Positions 1 through 5,595 of a DNA stretch of 7,370 nucleotides are shown here, piece after piece. Each line of letters starts with the position of its first letter. Positions within the stretch are counted from its first letter, which is position 1. Origin of the DNA: Bacillota bacterium (GTDB taxonomy: Bacteria; Bacillota; Clostridia; Clostridiales; Clostridiaceae); NCBI GenBank assembly GCA_023427705.1, contig JAEZAL010000161.1:1-7370 (forward strand), given 5' to 3'. The position numbers and the translations under genes are program-made. The notes beneath the pieces were generated by a model that did no database searches, was not told where the DNA came from, and saw only the letters and a program-made list of their open reading frames with translations.

Positions 1-21
1 GTATGAATAAGTAACATTTTT

Positions 22-28
22 AAGGGGG
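22..28 (+). promoter_or_regulatory. Ribosome binding site of the symporter gene
   Basis: AAGGGGG lies six bases before the ATG at 35 and fixes that start. Only 34 bases of upstream sequence are in the window, and I see no convincing promoter in them, so the promoter is probably outside. Confidence 0.8.
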
Positions 29-34
29 AAATTT

Positions 35-1330
35 ATGATTAAAAAATCAAATTTAACAAAGAAAATATTTATCGCAATGTTTATAGGTGCTCTTTTCGGC
101 ATATTAATTCAAAAAATAGACTCAGAATTTATCAAAAATACTTTGCTACTGAATGGAATAATAAAAGTTCTATCAAATATATTTTTATCTTCAATTAAAA
201 TGATGGTAGTTCCTTTGGTATTTATATCTTTAACCTGTGGTGCATCTTCTATAGAAGATATAACAAAACTTGGTAAAATAGGAGGTAAAACCTTATTATT
301 TTATATAGCTACTACATGTATCGCTATTAGTATAGGAGTAATTACTGCTTTAACAATAAAGCCAGGCGTAGGTTTAAACCTTTCAACTTTATTAATTTCG
401 GAAACAAATATTTCTCAAAGTAAATCATTTATTGATATCATAATTAATATAATTCCAACTAACCCTATACAATCATTAGTTAATGGGGATATGCTTCAAA
501 TTATATTTTTTTCAATTTTATTAGGAATTTCTATAAGTTTAGTTGGTGAAAAAGGTAAAATAATAAAGAAAGCATTTGAATCCTTAAATGAAGTAGTAAT
601 GAAAATAGTTCAAATAATAATGTCTTTTGCTCCAATAGGTATTTTTGCTTTAATGGCTAATACATTTGCTACAATTGGATTTAATGCTATGCTACCTTTA
701 TTGAAATACATGTTTGTAATATTATTATCTTTACTAATTCATTCTGTTTTTGTTTATGGTGGATTATTTAAGATATTTACAAGATTAAGTTTAAAACCTT
801 TTTTAAAACGATTTTCTAAACCTGCATCTATAGTTTTTTCTACTGCTTCTAGTAATGCTGCATTACCAGTTACTATTGATGCAGTAAATGAAATGGGAGT
901 TGATAACTCTATTTCCTCCTTCACAATTCCATTAGGTGCAACAATTAATATGGATGGAACTGCTATAATGCAAGGAGTTGCTGCTATTTTTATTTCTCAA
1001 GTTTATAATATAGATTTAAGCTTATATGCAATATTAACTATCATAATTACTGCTACTCTTGCTTCTATTGGTACAGCTGGGGTTCCTGGAGTTGGAATGG
1101 TTATGTTATCTATGGTGTTACAATCTGTAGGTCTACCAATTGAAGGAATTGGACTTATTATAGGAATAGATAGGATATTGGATATGTGTAGAAGCACAGT
1201 TAATACTATGGGTGATTGTATTTGTACTATTATTATAAGTAAATCTGAAAATTATTTTGATGAGAACAAATATTACTCTGATTCTTTAACTGATTTAGAT
1301 TGTTCTGATGATTTATATGAAAATGTATAG
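35..1330 (+). CDS. Dicarboxylate/amino acid:cation symporter (DAACS family), probably glutamate/aspartate
   Basis: This 431-residue integral membrane protein of the DAACS (SLC1-like, GltPh/GltP) family couples uptake of an acidic substrate to Na+ or H+. The family landmarks occur in order: the serine-rich HP1 segment SSNAALPVT (residues 272-280), NMDGT in TM7 (305-309), the HP2 loop GTAGVPG (346-352), and the TM8 binding helix. In TM8 the residues D379, D383, R386, S387, N390 and D394 have the same spacing as GltPh D390, D394, R397, T398, N401 and D405. In that family the arginine binds the side-chain carboxylate and the second aspartate binds the amino group. DctA-type dicarboxylate carriers lack that aspartate, so I infer an acidic amino acid substrate. 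The length is normal. The last 25 or so residues form an acidic hydrophilic tail without clear function. The gene ends facing the chemoreceptor, with a shared hairpin terminator. Confidence 0.93.
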   Translation: MIKKSNLTKKIFIAMFIGALFGILIQKIDSEFIKNTLLLNGIIKVLSNIFLSSIKMMVVPLVFISLTCGASSIEDITKLGKIGGKTLLFYIATTCIAISIGVITALTIKPGVGLNLSTLLISETNISQSKSFIDIIINIIPTNPIQSLVNGDMLQIIFFSILLGISISLVGEKGKIIKKAFESLNEVVMKIVQIIMSFAPIGIFALMANTFATIGFNAMLPLLKYMFVILLSLLIHSVFVYGGLFKIFTRLSLKPFLKRFSKPASIVFSTASSNAALPVTIDAVNEMGVDNSISSFTIPLGATINMDGTAIMQGVAAIFISQVYNIDLSLYAILTIIITATLASIGTAGVPGVGMVMLSMVLQSVGLPIEGIGLIIGIDRILDMCRSTVNTMGDCICTIIISKSENYFDENKYYSDSLTDLDCSDDLYENV

Positions 1331-1373
1331 TCTTTTTTAATTTTAATTGAAAAATTTTTCTATACAAAGATAT

Positions 1374-1414
1374 AAATAAATTAAGGAGTTGCATAGCAAC
1401 TCCTTAATTTATTT
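1374..1414. terminator. Bidirectional intrinsic terminator between convergent genes
   Basis: Perfect inverted repeat with 19-base arms (1374-1392 and 1396-1414) around a three-base loop. The stem core is AAGGAGTTGC/GCAACTCCTT, and the outer A/T part supplies a T-rich run on either strand. It lies 43 bases after the symporter stop. Its right arm contains the TAA stop of the minus-strand chemoreceptor (1404-1406), so one element can end both transcripts. Confidence 0.9.
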
Positions 1415-3128
1415 TAAATACATCAATTGCACTTTTTAAATTATTGGAACTTTCAATTGCAATATCTGAATTTTCTTTAGAAATTTCAGAATTATTGCTA
1501 GCATCTAATATTTTATCTGTTATATTAGTAATTCCATTTGTTCCTTCTATAGTAGCTTTAGAAACAGCATCAGTAACATCAGAAATTTCTTTTATAGAAT
1601 CTAATAATTCACTAGAAATTCTGCTAAATTCACTGACGATATCATTTATTAACCTACCATCACTTTCATAACTATCAATAATATTAATCATATTATTGAA
1701 TTCATTTTGCAAATCATTATCCATAAACTTAATTAATCCATTTGACCCACTTATTAATCCATTGACTGAATTTGAGATTTCACTTCCTGTTTCCTTAATC
1801 TTAATTACTGATTCTTTAGATGCTTCAGCAAGCTTTCTAATTTCATCAGCAACTACTGCAAATCCTCTTCCTGCATCTCCTGCCCTAGCTGCCTCTATTG
1901 ATGCATTCAATGCTAAGAGATTTGTTTGTTCAGTTATACCTATTATTATTTCTGACAACTCATATATTTTATTAATTACTTTAGTCTGATCTATGGCTTC
2001 CTTTAAAGTTTCTTTTGAGTTGTTAAGAATACTATTAGCATTCTTTAAATCCTTAGTTATAAAGTTCTTATTATCTATGGCTCTTCTGCTAATTTCATCA
2101 GATATTTTTGCTCCATCTTTTGCTTTATTATTTATAGATTCTATATTAGATTCTATATTTTGTATAGAATTATTTATTTCTTCAGTAGATGCAGCTGTTT
2201 CTTCCATAACTGCCGTTACTTCTTCTGATGTAGCTGCCATACTTTCTAAACTAATATTTAAATCATATATATTTTTGTTTATTCTATCTATTGCTACTTC
2301 AGTGTTAGTAGATTCATTTTTTACATTCTTTATTAATCCACTTAGCGATTTTTTAATAACATTAATATTTCTTAATATAATTCCAAGTTCATCTTTTCTC
2401 TTAATATATTTTTTATCAATTTCTCTTGATAAATCACCACTTGATATTATCTCCATTTCATTTACTGCTAGTTTCAAAGGTTTAACTATGTCTTTACTAA
2501 TAATAACTGCTGATACTATTCCTATAAGTACACCAATAACTATGCTAGATACTAGTACAACAACTAAAGATTCAGCTATTTTTTCATTATCCATTTTTAT
2601 AACTTCAGCTAATGAGCTACAATGTGCTGATAATTTATTTAAATCATATCTAAAGCCTTCCCCAATTTCTAGTTCAATTTCTTGAAATCTTTTTTTTGCC
2701 TCTTCTGCTTTACCATTCATGGCTAGTTCTACTACTTCTTTTTGTTTTTCCCTATATTTTTCAACTTTAGTGTCTATACTTATTGCAATTTTGCTAGCGT
2801 ATTCATCAACATAAATTTTTCTAAATGAGCTATAAGCATTATTAAAGTCGTTCTGACTATCAAGCATATTTGTATACTCTTGCTTTTGATATGAAGGATT
2901 ATCTGGATTCATAATTATTTTATAAATACTTGATTCCACTTTTGCTTCTTCATTTAGTGCATTAGATAAAGTAAATACTGAATAAAAATTCACATCATAT
3001 ATTTCTGACATTCTTTTATTCGAGTTATTTAATTGAGTAATTCCTATAAGTCCAATAATTATAATAATAATGTTTAATGTAAAAGTTAAAATTAATATTT
3101 TTAGTCTTACTTTTAAATTTTTAAGCAT
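1404..3128 (-). CDS. Methyl-accepting chemotaxis protein, membrane-bound with periplasm-type 4-helix sensor
   Basis: This 574-residue transmembrane chemoreceptor would signal to CheA/CheW. The order is: short basic N-terminus; TM1 (about residues 8-31, rich in I/L); an extracytoplasmic helical sensor of the 4HB_MCP type (about 32-187); TM2 (about 188-211, starting LVVVLVSSIV); HAMP (about 212-265, with KDIVKPL and the SGDLS turn); and a long cytoplasmic coiled coil. The hairpin tip starts EQTNLLALNASIEAARAGDA near residue 400 and continues through GRGFAVVADEIRKLAE. There is no C-terminal CheR-docking pentapeptide. The reading frame stays open upstream to 3185. I chose the ATG at 3128 because AGGGG lies eight bases before it, because residues from there give a normal receptor N-terminus, and because a sigma-A promoter lies between 3165 and 3193. 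The ligand cannot be read from the sequence. A link to the convergent amino acid transporter would be speculation. Confidence 0.93.
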   Translation of the reverse strand: MLKNLKVRLKILILTFTLNIIIIIIGLIGITQLNNSNKRMSEIYDVNFYSVFTLSNALNEEAKVESSIYKIIMNPDNPSYQKQEYTNMLDSQNDFNNAYSSFRKIYVDEYASKIAISIDTKVEKYREKQKEVVELAMNGKAEEAKKRFQEIELEIGEGFRYDLNKLSAHCSSLAEVIKMDNEKIAESLVVVLVSSIVIGVLIGIVSAVIISKDIVKPLKLAVNEMEIISSGDLSREIDKKYIKRKDELGIILRNINVIKKSLSGLIKNVKNESTNTEVAIDRINKNIYDLNISLESMAATSEEVTAVMEETAASTEEINNSIQNIESNIESINNKAKDGAKISDEISRRAIDNKNFITKDLKNANSILNNSKETLKEAIDQTKVINKIYELSEIIIGITEQTNLLALNASIEAARAGDAGRGFAVVADEIRKLAEASKESVIKIKETGSEISNSVNGLISGSNGLIKFMDNDLQNEFNNMINIIDSYESDGRLINDIVSEFSRISSELLDSIKEISDVTDAVSKATIEGTNGITNITDKILDASNNSEISKENSDIAIESSNNLKSAIDVFKIN

Positions 3129-3136
3129 ATACAAAA

Positions 3137-3141
3137 CCCCT
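3137..3141 (-). promoter_or_regulatory. Ribosome binding site deciding the chemoreceptor start
   Basis: AGGGG on the minus strand is eight bases before the ATG at 3128. The more upstream in-frame start at 3185 has no comparable site and lies inside the promoter. Confidence 0.75.
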
Positions 3142-3164
3142 ATCAAATAAATTCTCTCAATATA

Positions 3165-3193
3165 ATTATCCTTTAAAATACACATTTTGTCAA
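3165..3193 (-). promoter_or_regulatory. Sigma-A promoter of the chemoreceptor gene
   Basis: A perfect -35 TTGACA (3193-3188), a 17-base spacer and the -10 GATAAT (3170-3165) are seen on the minus strand. Transcription should start near 3158, giving a leader of about 30 bases before the ATG at 3128. The promoter starts about ten bases after the nrdG terminator, so the chemoreceptor is its own transcription unit. Confidence 0.85.
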
Positions 3194-3202
3194 AAATTAA
3201 TA

Positions 3203-3246
3203 TAAAAGGTATCTAGTAAGAATTCAGTCTTACTAGATACCTTTTA
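3203..3246 (-). terminator. Intrinsic terminator after nrdG
   Basis: Inverted repeat with 18-base perfect arms (3204-3221 and 3228-3245, core GGTATCTAGTAAGA/TCTTACTAGATACC) and one more T-A pair. The loop is six bases and a T-rich tail follows on the minus strand. It begins directly after the nrdG stop codon (3248-3250) and ends the nrdD-nrdG operon. Confidence 0.9.
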
Positions 3247-3247
3247 A

Positions 3248-3748
3248 TTAGACTTCTATCTCTATAATTTTATTAAATTCTCTACTCTTTACTACATCAA
3301 TTACTCTTTGATTACTAGATCCTCTATATTTTAGTGATATATTTCTTTTATCTAACTCAAATCTTCCATCTATAAGCACATCAACATATTTTAAAATACT
3401 ATTCTTATTATTGCAATTTAGTATATCTTCATATAGGTATCCTGACCAAAGCCAAATACACTTATTTGTTTCACTTTTTATTCTTTTTAATAAATTATAC
3501 AAATCTTTATCTCTTATTTGGTCCATAGGCTCTCCACCTAGAATATTTACTCCTACTATATTAGGATTCATTACCTGTTTTATGAACTCATCTTCAGTTT
3601 CTTTAGTCCATTTTTCTCCGTAATTAAAATCTTGCAATTCACTATTAAAACAACCTTCACACTTATTTGTACATCCACATACAAAAAGAGTAGTTCTTAC
3701 TCCTGGTCCATTGCTAACATCAAATTATCTAATCTTTGCATAGTTCAT
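3248..3748 (-). pseudogene. nrdG: Anaerobic ribonucleotide reductase activating protein, interrupted by a stop at codon 8
   Basis: NrdG is the radical SAM activase that puts the glycyl radical on NrdD. The natural start is the ATG at 3748, with AAGGA eight bases upstream overlapping the nrdD stop codon. From there the frame reads MNYAKIR, then TAA (3727-3725), then FDVSNGPGVRTTLF and the [4Fe-4S] motif CTNKCEGC (Cys26, 30, 33). It continues without break through GGEP, WLWSGY and DVLIDGRFELD to the normal C-terminus, for 166 codon positions in total. The related proteins I recall read RKFD here, so a single AAA to TAA change explains the stop. The longest open piece starts at a TTG (3637, codon 38), after all three cluster cysteines, and could not form the iron-sulphur centre. 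No in-frame ATG, GTG or TTG lies between the stop and that cluster. The rest shows no decay, so the mutation is recent or is a sequence error. Confidence 0.9.
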
Positions 3749-3759
3749 ATAAATCATCC

Positions 3760-4644
3760 TTATAAATGTAATACTCTATCGCCTATTTCTGCAGTTCTTC
3801 CTTTATTCCAAAAATTAGTTCCAATATAACCACAAGTTCTTCTCATTACTTGCATTTCTGATTCATCTCTATTTCCACAAGACGGACAATACCAACTTAA
3901 TTCATCATCTAATTTAATTTCTCCAGTATATCCACATTTATAACATATATCTGGCTTAGTATTTATTTCTGCATATTGAATATTGTGATAAATAAAATTA
4001 ACTATTTGTTCTATTGCCTCTAGGTTTTTTGACATATCTGGCACTTCAACATATGAAATACATCCACCTAAACTAATTCCATGGAATTGTGATTCAAACT
4101 TTAATTTACTAAAAGCATCTATTTCTTCACAAACATGAACATGATATGAATTAGTATAATATAACTTATCAGTTACATTTGGTATTATTCCAAATCTAGC
4201 TTTATCTAATTTGCAGAATCTATAAATTAAATTTTCAGCTGGTGTGCCATATAAGCTAAAACCTAGCCCTGTTTCCCTTTTCCATCTTTGACAAGTCTCA
4301 TTCATATGATTCATTACATCTAAAGCGAATTTTTCCCCTTTTTCAGTAGTATGACTTTCTTTAAGCATAGCTTGAACCATTTCATGTATGCCAACATACC
4401 CTAGTGATAAAGTAGAATATCCATCTTTTAATAATTTATCTATTTTTTCACCTTTTTCCAATCTAGCAATAGCTCCATGCTGCCAATGAATTGGTGAAAC
4501 ATCTGAAAGAGTTCCAAGTAACATATTATGTCTTGTTAATAAAGCTTCCTTACAAAGTTCTAATCTTTGATTTAGCATATCCCAAAATAATTCCATATCT
4601 CCATCAGCTATTATAGCTATTTGAGGTAAATTTAAACTTATAAC
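3760..4644 (-). CDS. nrdD: Anaerobic ribonucleoside-triphosphate reductase, exon 2 (C-terminal 294 residues)
   Basis: Second exon of class III ribonucleotide reductase. It starts V-I-S-L-N-L-P-Q directly after the G that ends the intron and is in frame with exon 1 after splicing. It carries the second half of the barrel (LSDVSPIHWQHGA, LGYVGIHEMV), then the zinc site CYKC/CPSC (Cys646, 649, 665, 668 in spliced numbering) and the glycyl radical loop RTCGYIGTNFWNKGRTAEIGDR with radical Gly684. An ATG at 4647-4645 formed by the last three intron bases lets software call this exon as a free-standing 295-residue gene. That start has no properly spaced ribosome binding site (AGGGG is about 15 bases away) and the product would lack the ATP cone and the catalytic cysteine. 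The stop is 11 bases before the nrdG start, so the two genes are cotranscribed and probably translationally coupled. Confidence 0.95.
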   Translation of the reverse strand, partial: VISLNLPQIAIIADGDMELFWDMLNQRLELCKEALLTRHNMLLGTLSDVSPIHWQHGAIARLEKGEKIDKLLKDGYSTLSLGYVGIHEMVQAMLKESHTTEKGEKFALDVMNHMNETCQRWKRETGLGFSLYGTPAENLIYRFCKLDKARFGIIPNVTDKLYYTNSYHVHVCEEIDAFSKLKFESQFHGISLGGCISYVEVPDMSKNLEAIEQIVNFIYHNIQYAEINTKPDICYKCGYTGEIKLDDELSWYCPSCGNRDESEMQVMRRTCGYIGTNFWNKGRTAEIGDRVLHL

Positions 4645-4711
4645 CATTTATACCGAGGGTTTCCCCTTACTTTAACACCTTTACCTAGTCGGATTAGAAT
4701 ATTCCTTATAC

Positions 4712-5032
4712 CTATCTTATCGGATATTTAGTAACTCCTAATTTACTTGCTAATTCAACATACAAGTTCCCATTATTAATACCACTTACAGTTTTTCGTC
4801 CTACTCCTACAATATCACCTATTCTTGAATATGTATAACTTGATTGATTAATTAATAATTCAATTATCTTTGTAGCTTTATCTATATTCAATCTTGTTTT
4901 AGAGTTTACAGGTTTATATAACGGATATTTATCATCATCTAAAAACTTATATATTTTTCCCTTATTAATATTGCTTATATTGGTTATACTTACATTATAA
5001 TCGCGTGCTATTTCAGTTAGAGCTATACTTAT
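4712..5032 (-). pseudogene. Detached C-terminal DNA-binding part of the homing endonuclease
   Basis: In the +1 frame relative to the GIY-YIG domain, about 106 codons are open from 5032 to a TAG at 4714-4712. No ATG start exists near the beginning. The translation holds two related helix-turn-helix-like repeats: TEIARDYNVSITNISNINKG and, about 50 residues on, SRIGDIVGVGRKTVSGINNG, each followed by a short segment ending in KYPLY or KYPIR. Such repeats form the DNA-recognition tail of intron endonucleases. The natural reading is that this once continued the ORF at 5013-5276 and was cut off by a frameshift, probably with loss of the linker. The stop codon lies inside the 3' strand of P8, as expected if the gene was fitted into that loop. 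Confidence 0.8.
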
Positions 5033-5276
5033 TTATATAATAAGACTCTTTAAAGTTTAAGTCAGTTAACTTAATATTTTGTTCTAGAATCTGAAACGTA
5101 AAATTCTCTATTCCACTCTTTCTAATTGCTCTATATAAAAACAACTGATTATTTTCATTGCAAGCTTCTTGATAATGTTCTATCCATCTCTTTATAGGTG
5201 GATTTTGAACTGTTTGCCCAATATAAATTTTATTATTTCTTAAGCAAGTTATTTTATAAATACTTCCATACTTCAT
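5013..5276 (-). CDS. GIY-YIG homing endonuclease, truncated to its catalytic domain
   Basis: An 87-residue ORF in the P8 loop of the intron. It starts at an ATG with GAGGT seven bases upstream. The GIY-YIG nuclease fold is clear: GSIYKI (residues 4-9), IYIGQT (17-22), the catalytic arginine segment RWIEHY, AIRKSGIENFTF, and the metal-binding glutamate in FKESYYINKY near the end. This is the I-TevI-type catalytic module that nicks or cuts the intronless allele so that the intron is copied in. The frame stops (TGA 5015-5013) right after the last catalytic motif, while full-length relatives continue for 100 or more residues. The missing DNA-binding tail is found in the next frame. The domain alone may be expressed but is unlikely to have homing specificity. 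Confidence 0.85.
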   Translation of the reverse strand: MKYGSIYKITCLRNNKIYIGQTVQNPPIKRWIEHYQEACNENNQLFLYRAIRKSGIENFTFQILEQNIKLTDLNFKESYYINKYSSN

Positions 5277-5341
5277 TGCCTTTACCTCTATTTATATTAT
5301 TACAATAAAGGTCAGTTTTAATTATTAATTTTGGAAGTATT
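5259..5341 (-). promoter_or_regulatory. Possible RNA hairpin across the endonuclease start
   Basis: AATACTTCC (5341-5333) and GGAAGTATT (5267-5259) are perfect nine-base complements on the minus strand. They bracket the ribosome binding site and ATG of the endonuclease; the second arm covers codons 4 to 6. Pairing would place the start at the base of a stem. Structure that restrains intron endonuclease translation is known for the T4 introns, but here this is only inferred. Confidence 0.35.
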
Positions 5342-5595
5342 AATTTATAGGTATCTCCTATTATATTCGTTGAACGTCTCCCTTAGTAAATTAACCTTAG
5401 GGATTTCGATGCTAATTGCCCATTTCACTTATAGAATCTATTGCTACTTTCTATAAATCTTATTATTTTTTTCTGCTCTCGCAACCGTTACATTTATTGT
5501 TTCCAATTCTGCTTTGGTATAATAAGCTTTAGGGGTTTCTAGCAATTTAAGGAGTTTTCACTTACTTCTTACGAAGCAAGGGGGCATGTTTGTTT

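Larger units (their letters stand above)
4645..5595 (-). ncRNA. Group I self-splicing intron in nrdD, with homing endonuclease gene in L8
   Basis: The 951-base ribozyme runs from 5595 to 4645 in transcript order. By eye I pair: P1, exon GGGU (5599-5596) with GCCC (5585-5582), including the splice-site U-G; P2, CUUGCUUC-GUAA-GAAGUAAG (5580-5561); P3, CUCCU (5554-5550)/AGGAG (5359-5355); P4, UGCUA (5544-5540)/UAGCA (5414-5410); P5, CCC (within 5535-5532)/GGG (5421-5419), with an arm of about 110 bases; P6, UCCCU (5403-5399)/AGGGA (5383-5379); P7, GAAUA (5368-5364)/UAUUC (4701-4697); P8, AUACCUAU (5354-5347)/AUAGGUAU (4715-4708); P9, CCGA (4692-4689)/UCGG (4656-4653), enclosing GGG-GAAA-CCC (4666-4657). 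J8/7 reads AUAAGGAA. The 5' exon ends in U, the intron ends in G, and joining gives GRFNQG|VISLNLPQ. The core segments AAAUUGCUAGAAAC and AAAUGGGCAAU match the usual P and Q regions. No room exists for P7.1/P7.2, so it does not look like subgroup IA; the exact subgroup is uncertain. Confidence 0.93.

Noticed and set aside
1444..2685. Long plus-strand open frames opposite the chemoreceptor
   Set aside because: They have low-complexity Ser/Ile/Leu translations and no ribosome binding sites. They mirror the strongly coding minus strand.
3725..3727. Recoding of the nrdG stop as selenocysteine or pyrrolysine
   Set aside because: The codon is UAA, which is used for neither, and lysine rather than an unusual residue is expected there.
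5013..5032. Programmed frameshift joining the two endonuclease parts
   Set aside because: I see no slippery heptamer or obvious stimulator in the short overlap, and the linker between domains also seems to be missing, which points to decay.
4645..5595. Intein as the cause of the split nrdD
   Set aside because: The insertion has in-frame stops right after the exon, no HINT splicing motifs, no Cys/Ser/Thr as first downstream residue (it is Val), and most of it is non-coding with group I pairings.
4645..5595. Group II intron or IS605-linked IStron
   Set aside because: There is no GUGYG-like 5' end, no domain V hairpin, no reverse transcriptase and no TnpA/TnpB coding. The end rules and core pairings are those of group I, and the ORF is GIY-YIG.
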